A stretch of 64,000 nucleotides of DNA from Chinchilla lanigera. Its lineage: Eukaryota > Chordata > Mammalia > Rodentia > Chinchillidae. The notes under the pieces were generated by a model. That model worked only from the letters and a program-made list of their open reading frames with translations. It was not told the DNA's origin and made no database searches. Location: positions 18,422,258 through 18,486,257 of the forward strand of contig NW_004955436.1 in assembly GCF_000276665.1 (NCBI RefSeq), given 5' to 3'. The position numbers and the translations under genes are program-made. This document shows, piece after piece, positions 1 to 10,990 of this stretch (positions are counted from its first letter, which is position 1; every line of letters starts with the position of its first letter).

Positions 1-713
1 TGGTTGGCATGCAAAAGTATTACCCTGAGCCCAAAATATATTCTTGCAAATTCCACATCTGCGTTCATAAGACTACAGATATGAAGCATTCTACTACATA
101 AGAAAACCTAGGATTTTCTAAACTTGTGTTCTCGTGATCAGTCTGAACTATCAGTCTTCACATTTCAAGTCCAGTTATTATTTTAGAAGGGATGGTTAGT
201 TAGAGACATAATGAAATTAAAATGTAATTTTAGCCTAGAATTTCTAATGAGAAATATAAGCAAGTGATTCAAGACATTTATTCTTCCTTAATTCAACTAG
301 GGATTAAGAATTAATTAATTAATCAGTCATATATCATTGGACTATTTATTATATGCTATAAATTCCATTGGAAAAAATGAAAAAGTACTCATGATTCTAA
401 GGAGTATATAAATTAGTTGGGCACATAGATCTGCAATCAGGTAACTGAAATAAATTATGTAGTGACAGAAAGACTCAGAGACATTGAAACTTTGAACCTA
501 GGTATGCATAGGAGGATTTCCATATCTCCATTTAATTATTTATCTTGTTATGGCACAAATGAGCTACTGTTTCCTATAATACAGCATTGCAAGCTGCCAT
601 ATTTTCCACCATTCATTCCAAGTTCTCTTTTAAGTTCCACAGTCATATTTTTTTTTCCCAGTTAACAGATACAGAAACAAGAAATGTTGGGAATCTTAAC
701 CTTTAGATTGACC
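1..713. other. Unassigned AT-rich sequence
   Basis: No gene, SINE or LTR is recognisable here. Open frames are short, with no protein-like composition. Confidence 0.5.
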
Positions 714-1088
714 TGTCTCACTCATCCCAGGTTACTATAACAAAATACCATAGAAGTGAACGGTCTAGATAAACAAGGGACCTTTACAGTTCTTGACTTG
801 CAGAAGTGCAAGTTCAAAGATCTTAGAGATTCCGTGTCTGATGAACATTCTTTTCTTGTTTGATAGATGGCTGTCTTCTTCTTCTCTCCTTAGATGGGAT
901 TTCCTTGGTGGGTATTGGGGGAAGGGAGAAGGGGAGGAGAGAGAAGAGAGATTAGATCTATTATCAAGATTCCATCCCCATGACCCAGTGTGTCTCCTCA
1001 TAGAGATCCCACTAACAAAACATCACACTGGGAATTACAGTTTCAACATGTTATTTAAGGTGGGGGATACAAAGATTCCATCCTAAAC
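714..1088 (-). mobile_element. Degraded MLT1/MST-like (ERVL-MaLR) LTR, antisense
   Basis: Read on the minus strand this has the layout of a mammalian MaLR LTR. The plus strand near its left end shows the antisense terminal motif 'ctataacaaaatacca', and the right end shows the antisense start region before 'taaaca'. About 375 bp is usual for a MaLR LTR. The flanking 5-mers do not match, so the ends are approximate. No internal ERV sequence is attached, so it is probably a solo LTR. The family call rests on remembered consensus. Confidence 0.6.
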
Positions 1089-1403
1089 AGTCCTATACTT
1101 CTTCATATGTATTCCATAGAACTAGCATTTTTATACAAGCAATTTTCTTAAGGAGGACCTACAAATCACATGTGATTCAGCTTATACAAAACTTAGATCT
1201 ATCTACTAGGCATGTGTTCTGTTTTTTGCAGTTTCAAATATTGTACTTAGTATATGAAAGAGGTAGTATACATAAATATAGTTAAGACTGAAATTTCCAC
1301 AGGCAATATATTAATCTGTAGTCTACATGGGGAAAAGGATGATACTCAGTGGGAATTTAAAAAAGAGGTAAGAAGAGATATTTGTACAAGACCCTTTCCT
1401 TGG

Positions 1404-1513
1404 TTTTTTTTTTTTTTTTTTTTTTTTTGGTTTTTCTCTGGTACCAGGAATCGAACTCACGACCTTGCGCTTGCCAGGCAGGCGCTTTTGCCGCTGAGCT
1501 AAATCCCCAGGCC
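1404..1513 (-). mobile_element. ID SINE (tRNA-derived) with 17-bp TSD
   Basis: The plus strand shows a poly(T) run followed by 'aatcgaactcacgacc' (antisense B box) and 'ccgctgagctaaatcccc' (antisense A box), so the element lies on the minus strand with a 3' poly(A). A perfect 17-bp TSD beginning 'caagaccc' flanks it at 1387-1403 and 1514-1530. The undamaged TSD and long tail indicate a recent L1-mobilised insertion. It is a Pol III-type element and encodes no protein. Confidence 0.95.
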
Positions 1514-1788
1514 CAAGACCCTTTCCTTGGGAAGGTAATAATACAGTGAGAAGGACCATTCGTTGTCCTAACATGGAAGACTGGTCCAGTGTTTCAATTT
1601 CCTGGGAAATCTTAGAGTAAAAATGTTAAGAGAGATACCACAGCTACACAAGAAATGCGTTTTGAGGCTCATGCTAGCCCATGCTTGTATTCATTGCCAT
1701 TCATTCTCTCCAGTAAGTCTCTAATCAAAATACTAGAAATTAGCAAAATAAGATACAAGCAACCAAAACTTGTATATTATTTTAAACA

Positions 1789-1953
1789 AATTGGTTTTGT
1801 TTTTGTCTTTTTGAGACAGGGTCTCACTATGCAGCCCAGTTTGGCCTTGAGCTCATGTTACAGCCCCAGCTGGTCTCAAACTCACAACAATTCTCCTGCC
1901 TCAGCCCCAACAGTGCTGTCATTACAGGTGTGCACCACTACGCCTGTCTTCAT
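1789..1953 (-). mobile_element. B1-type SINE, antisense
   Basis: The plus strand carries 'gagacagggtctcactatg' and then 'attacaggtgtgcaccac', the antisense of a 7SL-derived B1 monomer. About 165 bp exceeds a simple B1 because the middle segment is partly duplicated, as in the copies at 11.8 and 49.1 kb. The direct repeat 'attttaaaca' flanks it at 1779-1788 and 1954-1963. Confidence 0.9.
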
Positions 1954-3980
1954 ATTTTAAACACATTGAAAAGCCACCCATATTCAATTATATTTTACTA
2001 GAGATAAGAATGAGCAATAATTTTAAGTAATGTTGTAGTATCAAATATAATTTATTTTGTGGCATTCTGCCTTAATAAATCCTAAGTTGGATCATTAGTT
2101 AATTAAGATGGGGAGTAACTAAGTACTCCTGATTTGCTGTTGTACCATGATAGATTTCCCAATGAAACTGAGGTTAAATTTGGATATATTTGAAGACTAC
2201 TGGGTTCTTTCTAATCTCGGTGCAAAGGGGACATTTGATTGTCAAGGGAAGGTCTTGTAAAATGTTGCCAGCACAGTTTAATAGCTGTAATATTACTTTT
2301 TGGTTATGGACCATGAAAACAAGGAAAACCAAATGAAAATTTGATTTTTACTTTAGCATCTGTGAGGAGAGCAAAGTGTGGCTTGCTATTCCCTGTTAAG
2401 GAGACTCATAATTTGGTCCATGAGATCTAGAGACATTCCTCTCCTCCCTGAATGGATGGGTACAACGATAGTGTGCACAATAACATTCCTAAATACTGTA
2501 GTTTTCTTAAAATTAAAATAAAATACCTTCAAAATTAAACTGAGGCCCAACATGTGCTTTAGTAGTGCATTATTCCACTCATTTTGTATCATCATGTTCA
2601 ATGGGCTTCAAAGTCACTCCTAACTTTCAACAAAGTCAAGCAAGTTTTTCCTCTGAAACTAACTCATCTTGACTCACACAACTATTTTACTTCCTATGGA
2701 GTACTGTGAAAGACGTTAGTGTCCATATACTCTAGACAAGGTCTTGAGTCTACCTTGGAAAATTCTTCTTTTTTCATACCAAGAGCTGTGAGAAAACTTG
2801 AAAGCCCCTAAAACAGCCAAGTTTCCACAGATGTCTTGATCATTCATCAAGAGGTGGATGCTGGCATTCAGGTCTGAACTTTGGGGAAGATGGCAGTGAA
2901 TGTAGGATAACATCAATATCTAAAAAAGGAAATGAAGAAATCACAATTGAAAGATTTACTACATAGTGAAAGTGCTTTGGGTTATGATAGGGTTCATGAT
3001 ATTTTTAAAAAATTAATGAAATTGCATGTAAATATCACCTGTGCTCAATTACACAGTTTTATAATTTCTTCATAAATGGAAAAAGTTTTCCTTTATATGA
3101 AGGGCAAGAATCTTTTAATAAGACAGGAAATACATGTAATTAGCATTCTCAGCACTGAAAAATATATGCATTTTAGAAAGAAGTAATTAATTTCAGTGGC
3201 ATTATAAAGAAAGCATCAGTGAGGAACAACGTCTGACGAGAAGTGATAGGGTTAAGTACCCTTTAATTTCTTGAATTTGGCAAACCTCCCAAGTCTTTCA
3301 CTGAGACTGTTTATATTTTCCACCAGGTGGATGCAAATTCACTCTACAAAAAGGAATTAATTTACGAAGGTATGGTGCATCTTTTCTCTTTTCTCCTCTG
3401 GTAATTGAATATTCATCACATAACAAGTGCTGCTAATTAGCTGATTATTCCATTTACTAGCGAATAATAAGCTTGCTATTCCTATCAAATAAAGCAAGAA
3501 TTGAAAAAAAATCAAATTTTTTATTTAGGTAACACTGTTGAAATCATTTTTAAGATCTTGAAAACATACAAGGCATTTCCTTGTAATGAATCTTTATTTA
3601 GTTGCTGTAGGATTTAAACTTTCATCTCTTAAGGACGTGGAGATTTTAGGTTAGTAATTAGTGTAACAACATCTCTGATCTTAGTAAGTCTGTGTGCTTG
3701 TTTAAATTTTGTAGTCTGGAAAAATTGATAATGGTTGTGTATAACTCCTGGATTTTTAAACTTAGGTAATTTGAGACCTAATTTAATAGAGTTTGTTTCA
3801 GAAAATTTAATTCATTATGTTGTCATTTACTAATAAGCTTACTTAATTTTTTTTATGAAGACAAAGTCATAAACTGACTTACATATTTTGAAAATGTATA
3901 ATTTGTTATGATTATACAAAATTTTATTATTTCTGGATTATTCTATGTTAAATATTATTTCTGTCAAAAATTATAATATG
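1954..3980. other. Anonymous sequence, no gene seen
   Basis: No repeat family or open frame could be assigned over this 2 kb. The only motif noted is the CTCF/octamer pair near 3.32 kb. Confidence 0.45.
3320..3338 (+). promoter_or_regulatory. CTCF-like core overlapping an octamer motif
   Basis: 'ccaccaggtgg' matches the core of the CTCF consensus and contains an E-box-like CAGGTG. It runs directly into a perfect octamer ATGCAAAT (POU/Oct site) at 3331-3338. These are sequence matches only. Such short motifs occur by chance, so function is unproven. Confidence 0.25.
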
Positions 3981-4060
3981 GAGTTGGAGATATACCTTAG
4001 TGGTAGCACTTGCCTAGCATGGACAAACCCTGGATTTGATCCACAGTTCTGCAAATAATA
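3981..4060 (+). mobile_element. Old, diverged ID-type SINE
   Basis: 'gagttggagatatacctt', 'gtggtagcacttgcctagca' and a decayed B box 'gatttgatcc' follow the order of a tRNA-Ala-derived ID element. The tail is a run of 'aat' units. It is more diverged than the other ID copies and is closer to the general rodent ID form (CTAGCATG anticodon arm). No clear TSD was found. Confidence 0.75.
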
Positions 4061-4093
4061 CTAATGGTAATAATAATAATAACCACAATGTCT

Positions 4094-4290
4094 TTATCAC
4101 TTTCTCATTGCTGCTGGAACATACTACCCATCACCCACAATTTAAAGGGTGAGAGGTTTATTTTGGCTTATAGTTTCAGTCCCTCATCCAACTCCAAGGC
4201 AGAGAACAGTATGACAGAGATGTATAATGAGGGCAAATCTGCTCACACCATGGTGACCAGGAAGCAGAGAAGGGAGTCAGTTGTTATAGC
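4094..4290 (-). mobile_element. MaLR-type LTR fragment, antisense
   Basis: 'ctcattgctgctggaacata' followed by 'aggtttattttggcttatag' matches the antisense 3' portion of the MaLR-type LTRs found intact elsewhere in this window, for example at 12054-12435. Only about half the LTR is recognisable and the distal part fades out. Confidence 0.55.
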
Positions 4291-4485
4291 TGCATTCTGA
4301 TGACTTTACAGTTGTATTCAGGAAAATTAATTGGCAGGAGATTATAGGACAACTACTTTCTCATTAGAGGAAGAGAAGACTCTGAGAAGAAGACTTCATA
4401 ATCTTTCCAGTGAAATCAGCGAGGGGATCACTGAGTGCTACGGACAACAGAAACACTGCATTGAAAAAAAATCAAATATAGAATC

Positions 4486-4690
4486 AGCCAATCCTGGTGT
4501 AACATATCTGTAATCCCAGCCCTCTAGGAGGCTGAGGCAGGAGGACTGCATTCAAATGCAGTCTACATAATCTAGAGAATCCTAGTGAGAGTCTATCTCA
4601 TAATGTAAAGAAAAAAAAAAAAGAAAAGGATTAGGGATGTAGCTCCATACAAAGATCCTGAGTTCAGTCCAAAATACTGGGAAAAGGAGG
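4486..4690 (+). mobile_element. Composite B1-ID SINE
   Basis: The left part has 'ctgtaatcccagccctctag' and 'ggctgaggcaggagga', a B1/7SL body. An A-rich linker near 4608-4627 follows, then 'ggattagggatgtagctcc' and 'cctgagttcagtcc', an ID-like right half. Dimeric B1-ID elements are known in several non-murid rodents. The two halves share one orientation with only an A-rich spacer, so I read it as one dimer. Two separate insertions are possible. Confidence 0.7.
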
Positions 4691-5255
4691 ACAGAAGGAA
4701 TTAAATCTAAAGACAGGTAATACATCTAACATGGAAGAAGACATGTACCCATTGATCAAGGTTTGCTTTTGGGGATTTACAAAGGTAATCCTGTGAGATT
4801 TTTCTGACTGTTGCTGTTTAGGTCTTATCTGTCTTACAAAGAAATGTAGGTCACCCATATTTAAGTTTAAGTGAACTGTTCATCTATGTCCTCCAGGGTC
4901 CAGCAGTACTGAAGAGACACACACTGGGCACCCTCAGTGCTTTCAGAAACAGTCACGAGCCCAAGGCCAAATGTGTCACTAGTGAGGGGACTGGAAAGAT
5001 GACACAGGCTGACGCTAAGCTGGACTCACTCTTCACAGTCTTTCCTCTGTGAGGATATTACCGGGAGAGGGCATGGTCCAGGCACTTTGTAGTCAGCCAC
5101 TGTTATACCTGTGAGTGGTTACAATTTTCCTCTTACTTTAAGTCTTTATAAGGCTTACTTAGTATCTGTGGCCACAGGAGACCAGGCTAAAATGTTTAAG
5201 ATGGAGTTTCAAAATAGTAGAGATAGGATATTTCTGGTTTTTATTTCTGAACGTT
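4691..5255. other. Anonymous sequence, no gene seen
   Basis: No recognised repeat, RNA gene or coding frame. Confidence 0.45.
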
Positions 5256-5296
5256 TGTTGAAATGTATCCAAGTAGCATTTGGATACATTCCAACA
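5256..5296. repeat. Inverted repeat: 17-bp arms, 7-nt loop
   Basis: The left arm at 5256-5272 (TGTTG...ATCCAA) and right arm at 5280-5296 are reverse complements except at one position. The loop is 'gtagcat'. On the minus strand the mismatch becomes a G-U wobble, so a transcript from that strand would fold into an uninterrupted 17-bp stem. The stem is shorter than a usual pre-microRNA. It may be a chance inverted repeat or the remnant of a small DNA transposon. Confidence 0.75.
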
Positions 5297-5373
5297 TATC
5301 ACATTAATAAGCATATTTAGATATATATATATATGGCCTCAAAATTTATTTTCCTAGTATAACCAGCAAGATA

Positions 5374-5446
5374 TAGTTTTGTTGACTATATTTTTCAGCT
5401 AATGTCATTTACACAGAAATGTAGTTTTGTTGGTTATATTTCAGCT
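5374..5446. repeat. Local imperfect direct repeat (about 26 bp, two copies)
   Basis: 'tagttttgttgactatat' at 5374-5400 recurs as 'tagttttgttggttatat' at 5422-5446, and both end in 'tcagct'. This looks like a small local duplication of the DNA. Confidence 0.6.
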
Positions 5447-5584
5447 GTTTTCTCAAAAATATTCTATCAATGAAACATAATAGCAAATTATAAATTTTTC
5501 TAAAATAGCTTTTTTTCAGTTTTCTAGTTTTTTTTTATAGTGAAGAGGCAATGTTGTATCATATTTAAGAATATGATGCCTGTG

Positions 5585-6060
5585 AATATATATGTACTGT
5601 TTGGGTTCAAATCTCAGTGCTTTTACTTACAACTCTGGAAATGTGCAAAAGCTACTTCATCACTGTAATGGTTTGTGTCTAGATGTCCCCTCAAAGCCTC
5701 ATGTGTCATGGGGCGGGCTTCTAGAGCTTTTGACTGACTCATGGTCCAATGCTGGGATTATGGGTCAGTACTACACCCACCCTGGGGTGGGCAGCCCACA
5801 TACAGTATAAGGGAGAGAAAAAGGTTTGCTTTGTGCTGCTCCTCCCTTTTGGATCTTGCTGCTTTTGCTGTTCTCTGCAGTCATGAACTGTTGCCCTCTG
5901 CCATGTGCAGCTGATTTTGGACTGAAACCTCCACAAACTGTGAGCTAAATAACTTTTCCTTTGTTATATTTTGTCTCAGCAATGAGAGAAAAGTAACCAA
6001 GACAATCACCTTCTGCTGTTTTTTCAACTCTGAAATGGATTTTTATAGTATCTACTAATT
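5585..6060 (+). mobile_element. MIR SINE split by a solo LTR
   Basis: Left of the LTR, 'gggttcaaatctcagtgc' and the following 'acttacaactctgg' match the MIR core. Right of it, 'tttttcaactctgaaatgg' continues the MIR at the point where the consensus reads into 'cagtttcctcatctgtaaaatgg'. The two halves are contiguous MIR once 5664-6004 and one TSD copy are removed. MIRs are ancient mammalian tRNA-derived SINEs and are inert. Confidence 0.75.
5664..6004 (+). mobile_element. Solo MaLR-type LTR with perfect 5-bp TSD
   Basis: The element starts 'tgtaatggtttgtgtctaga' and ends 'gagagaaaagtaaccaagaca', so it is bounded by TG...CA. The 5-bp TSD 'atcac' occurs at 5659-5663 and 6005-6009. A 341-bp length and 5-bp TSD are typical of ERVL/MaLR solo LTRs. 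It belongs to the same family as the LTRs at 12054, 13583, 27280 and 47653. A polyadenylation-like 'ctaaataa' lies near 5945. Confidence 0.9.
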
Positions 6061-7389
6061 TTTAGTGTTGCCTGGAGTAAGTTGATTAACATATGTAAAA
6101 AAAAAAACCCTAAAAGTGGCAGTGCCACATATGTGATTTTAAGAAATACCAACAATAAAAGTCAAGATAGTTTTAGCTTTAATGCAGATTGTGGGCATCA
6201 TCAATATAGGGAGTCCATGTCCTGTTAAATGATGTTTTTCAACTTGAGATTGGACTTCATTTGATGTTTATGCTTCCTTTTCTATTGACACAATTTATTT
6301 GCCCAAAGCAACAGGAACCTGGACACCAGCCATGCTGAAGGCTTTTGTTAAAATGCAACAGCATTGCATGATGAGTAGAACTAGAGAAATAAACAAATGC
6401 AATTATATAAGTCACTGCTTCCATGTTCTGGAACTGAGGCAGCCACAACAGCACTATTAAGACACCCAGGGAAAGGGACTTCCAGAAAGAGCTACTTCAG
6501 AAAGTGGCAAGAGTGGTGGGATAAGTGTGTTGAAGTGCAGCAGAGTATTTTCAGGGGCGTTAGTAGCAATGTGTGTTTTACTGAAATAAGTTCTTTTTAA
6601 TTTAAACATTCACTGCTTTTACCAGTTACCACACATGTGATGCTACAGTTCTGAATCTGAAAGCAATCTGGAGGCAGAATTTCTTTCCTTTCAGAGCACT
6701 CCAGTCTTTTATCTGAAGGCTTTCAACACTAGATAAAATCCACCTACAATGGTTTAAGTAAACTGAACAATTCTCAGTGCACCGATTGTAGAGGTTATTA
6801 ACCACATCTAGAAAAATATCTTCATACAACATGTAGACTTGTGTTTGACTAAAAACATCATAGCCAGGCAGACACAAAAGTAACCATGACAGATGGGATC
6901 TTGCTACTAAAGGACCATTGATGTCGGGTGTGGGTTTCTTAGTCTGGCTGTTTGGACCGAACTTAGGGGTGAGGCTGTGATAGGACCTTTCACTCCCCTC
7001 AGTCAGTCACCCGGAGGTTTCCTTATCCTCCCTTTTGTGGATAAATTAGTGCCACAGATGAGCCCACTTTGCCTTTCTCCTTCATTGTTGATGAAGGACT
7101 GTCTTTTGGAAAACTGAATGACGAACTTCATTTTTTTTTCAAGAGGAGTCATACAAATTAAAATGTATAGATTAAAAATAATTCAACCTGGAGATCTGTG
7201 AATATTTGTTACATATAAAATAAAAATATAATTTACCTCAAGTCAAGCAATATATGAGTCATCAACATTACATTGCACAATTTTAATTACTTCATTAGTT
7301 TGGCAGATACAAACAGTGTCATTACATTACTTATTTGATTAAGAAATGTTTGTAACGAACTAGCAGTAGAGCAGGCCACGAGCTAACTG
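6061..7389. other. Anonymous sequence, no gene seen
   Basis: No coding frame or recognised repeat. A slightly GC-richer stretch at about 6915-7090 could be an old transposon, but I could not assign it. Confidence 0.4.
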
Positions 7390-7600
7390 TTCAAGTCAAT
7401 GAATACAAGAAAAGTGTGGGAAGCTGTCACAAACTGTCTTAAGTAATAGTACCGATATATTAGTTCTAAGAAATATTTAATAATAATGTTAACAGTAGAG
7501 GAAAATAAGCGTGGGTATATGTGAATTTTTGTAATATTCTGGCAACTTTTCTGTGAAACTGTAACTATTTCAAAATATATATATATTATTTTAAAAAGGC
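7390..7600 (+). mobile_element. L1M 3'-end fragment
   Basis: 'attctggcaacttttctgtg' followed by 'aaactgtaactatttcaaaa' matches the 3' UTR tail of old mammalian L1M elements, in which a 'gcaacttttctgtaaatc' run precedes the tail. The upstream 'aataatgttaacagtagagg' also fits. The 5' end is not defined. Confidence 0.65.
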
Positions 7601-8609
7601 AAATTGTTCAATTTTACTTCTGGAAAGGATGCATTAATAAAAAGTAGATAGACTCTCCATTAACAGCTAAACATTTAGGGAAGAAACTGCGTGAAACTAT
7701 GTTGAAGCATTCACAATTGGCAGCAAAGGTCGTGATCATCGCGAGAGGAACAACAACCGCGTTAAGCCCGTGACTCCTTCACATCTCTACCTTTAGGTGG
7801 AGACCAGGCGCTGGACGCCAAGTGCACAAGGAAGGACCCCAAAACAAGCCCCGTGTTTTCAGCAAAGTGAAGAAATGAAACGTGAACTGTAAGAGTTGAG
7901 AAAGAGAATTTCAAGACATTGAGGTAGAATGGAGAGAGCTATGCAGAAAAATTGAGATCTAGAAAACAGAGTGGGCATCACTTTGGATCTCTAAGCAGGA
8001 TGTCTTAAATGTGCAAAGCAGAATGTCCAGACAGCTGGTAATGAGTCCCCCATGAGGCTGAGTTGTAAACTAAGTTCGCAAGGATCCTAACGTTGAGGAG
8101 ACATGTGAGCTCCAGTCAGCCAGAGAAGAGTCCTCACTGATCAGCTGGGATTGAGAATGGACTCCAAGGGGGTTTCTCCATAGCTGTACAGTACAGCTAA
8201 AATATTTCTGTAATAAAGGCATTTCCAAGCTCTTCATAGAATGGTTGTAAAACAGACCTGAAAAGACTAATTTATCTATCAATTGTTACCTGCCCAAAAC
8301 ATGCCTAACATTCTTTATTAAAAGCCATTTTAAAAAATTCCGCTCATCAATGCAATTTTTACGAAGTTCAGTACCCCAAAAATCTCTATACATGTTAAGA
8401 AGCAAGAAATTGTGACTCAAAACCAGGTATTTTTAAAAAGGAAATAGAAATAAGACCTTAAAGTCAAAAATAGCAGAACTAGCAAACCTGAACTTGTATA
8501 AAAGCTGTATTACTTCTGTGGAGATATTTAAATGAAAAATGAACATATAAAAAAGAGAAATAGAGTGTACAAAAAATAACTAACTGATTTCTTCTCCTCT
8601 ATTATCAAG
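7601..8609. other. Anonymous sequence with a local CpG cluster
   Basis: Around 7730-7850 there are several CpG dinucleotides ('atcatcgcgagagg', 'aaccgcgttaagcccg', 'aggcgctggacgcc') in otherwise CpG-poor DNA. No gene or repeat was assigned. Confidence 0.4.
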
Positions 8610-9372
8610 AGAAAGGCAAGGGTTATTATTCTTGTTATTGCTATTCAGTATTGAACTGAAAGTTCTAGCTAGCAAAATTGAAATCCAGGCACACAGCTGG
8701 AATAGAAAGAAATATTGTGCCTTTATTTTCAAAATACATAATAGCATTTGAGGAAATTCTAAAGAATTTAATAAAAGCTACTAAAATTCATAACTGATTT
8801 TAGCAAGACCACAGAACATAGTTAATTTTATAAATCGCTTGTATGATTGTATACCAGCCATAGAGTGTTTTTTAAAAGTAGTTATTTTAAAAAGCTTCAA
8901 AGTATGAAGTATTTCTCCATATGTTTAATAAAAGATGTTCAATAGTTTTAGAATGAAAACTGTATAACATTATTCAGAGCAATTAGCAAGATCTTAATTA
9001 AATATTTATGAAATGGATATTTTTACAATATTTTTGTTGGGAAACTTGACATCTTTTAAGTGATAATTTGATTTAAATTCATCTACAGGTCCAACCAGTC
9101 CAAATCACTATTTCAGCACATATCTTTTTCTTGAAGTAAATGAATACATAGATTGTAAGATATACATAATGCACGTATATGTTAAAGAGCCATATAAATT
9201 TTGATGTAAATAACTAAAAGCAAGTTGTAGGATATCTGTTGTCCAACTTCAAATTTTACTGTTGTTATAATAGTTAAGACACAAATTTTCCATTGATATT
9301 TGATGACAGTTGAAGATTATAAAAGTGAAATGATAATCTTTTCAACAATTGGTGCCAAAACAACTGGATGTC

Positions 9373-9736
9373 TGCGCTGGTTTAGACCTAAAGTATCTCC
9401 CAAAAGCTTCATTTATTTAGAAGTTGAGTGGATCACAAGAGTATTAGTCCTCATCAATAATTCAACCATTAATGAGTTGAGTAGCTGAACTTCTGTTAGA
9501 AGGTGGGGCCTTGTTATAGGCAGGTCAATGTGGGCAAGACCTAGAAGCATGTATCTCTCACCCCAACTCCTCCCTTTTCATTGTTTCCTGAGCACCATGA
9601 GTTGGGCAGTTTTTCTCTGAAAGACCCTTCCCCAATACCCTTCCTGCCTTGGAGCCAGCCCACTATGAATTGAATCCTCTAAAAACCATTGTGGTATTGG
9701 ATATTCTGTGTCAGTGATAAGAAGGGGATTAAGACA
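9373..9736 (+). mobile_element. MaLR-type LTR inserted in L1M ORF2
   Basis: It starts 'tgcgctggtttagacctaaa' and ends 'gataagaaggggattaagaca', following the LTR layout also seen at 58838-59251. Flanking 5-mers are 'atgtc' (9368-9372) and 'acatc' (9737-9741). They differ by two transitions, and both are one step from 'atatc', which is what I recall of the L1 consensus at this point. L1 ORF2 homology stops on one side and resumes on the other. Confidence 0.75.
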
Positions 9737-10257
9737 ACATCTAAGATGTTTTAGAAAATAAGTCTTGATTCTTATCTCACATTTTACCCAATAGTTTTAC
9801 TCAGTATGAATAACAAGCCAGAACATGGAATCTAATGTTGTAAAATTTATAAAAAAAATACTGAGAGAAATTTTCATTATAGTTGGCCGTGTTTCCCAGG
9901 AATATCAAAAAAATCATGAATCAAATAAAGAAGACTGGGTTTCATCAAAATTAAAACTTCTGTTTATTGTAAGTCACAATAAGAAATGAAAGCTTAAAAC
10001 CACAGATTATGAGGAAATATTGTGATATATAAATCTAAAAACATCCTGGTATCCAGAGTGTAAGAAATATGAATAAAAAATTCTTGTATCCAGTAAATTG
10101 AGTTCTCACAACTCAATAACAATAGAAAAAAACTATAAATATAGCAAAAAACTGAAGGGAGAGCTTACAAAATAATATATTTGAGTGGCCAAATGCACAT
10201 GAAAAATATTCAAAGTCATGAAAGAAATATGAAACAGAACTATTGACCACCATTGTC

Positions 10258-10361
10258 TTATCATTTTGTTTTGAGGTCATGTATCATTTTTGTTGTTTTG
10301 TGTTGTTTTGATTTTGCTGTCATTGTTGTTTTGTTAGTTTTTTAATTTTTAAAATAAAAAA
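10258..10361 (+). mobile_element. Unnamed retroposon 3' end, copy 1
   Basis: From 'tcattttgttttgaggtcat' through 'gttttttaatttttaaaata' to an A-rich tail, this matches 56718-56828 closely. The AATAAA-like end and A tail suggest the 3' end of a reverse-transcribed element. No clear TSD was found for this copy, and its 5' limit within the surrounding L1M is uncertain (possibly from about 10245). Confidence 0.6.
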
Positions 10362-10990
10362 GTGAAAATAACTGAAAGGAAATTTCAGAAAAGATTTGAA
10401 GTAACTGGAAGCTACATAACTTTCTGGGATAAACATATATTTCCATTGGAGTACAGATTTCTTGTCCCTGAAAAATTTTACCATTACCTTTGTAGAGCAC
10501 CCAGCAATTCAACTGAAAAAATTAATAAAAAGTACAAAAAATATATGATAATGTAAAAAAGTTTCCATAAATATTGATTGTGGTTTTATTTATAATAAAT
10601 AGCTAAGATTTGAAAATTACACAATTCTTCATCAACATTGGGCGGTTAAACAATTACGGTATGTACAGGCAATGACATTCTTTTCATAATTAGAAGCAAT
10701 GAAACCCCAACACATGAAACATGATTGAGTCATAAATAGGAGACACAGAATAAGAGATCGCAACAAAAAACTAATGTGTATGAAAATTTTCAAGATTTAC
10801 ATTTAATTTATATTGAACAAGATCAGACCAGTGGCTACCTGGAGCCAAGAATCAATGCAATAGGTTAATTTTTAGGTGGTTAGAATGTATTATATCTTAA
10901 CTGTGATAATGATTACTAAAGTGTCTAAATTTGTCAAAACTCACTGAAGTGTAAACGTTGTATACATAAAATTGTGCATATAAATATATA

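Larger units (their letters stand above)
8610..10990 (+). mobile_element. L1M element, 5'-truncated, with two nested insertions
   Basis: Old LINE-1 ORF2-derived sequence. 'actgaaagttctagctagca' near 8655 corresponds to the reverse transcriptase region. 'ggtgccaaaacaactggatg' just before 9373 is later ORF2, and 9740-10240 continues into the C-terminal ORF2 region. 'gtcaaaactcactgaagtgt' near 10935 lies in the L1M 3' UTR. A MaLR LTR at 9373-9736 interrupts it, and a short retroposon lies at about 10258-10361. Stops and frameshifts are dense, so no protein remains. The assignment rests on recalled L1 consensus. Confidence 0.75.
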
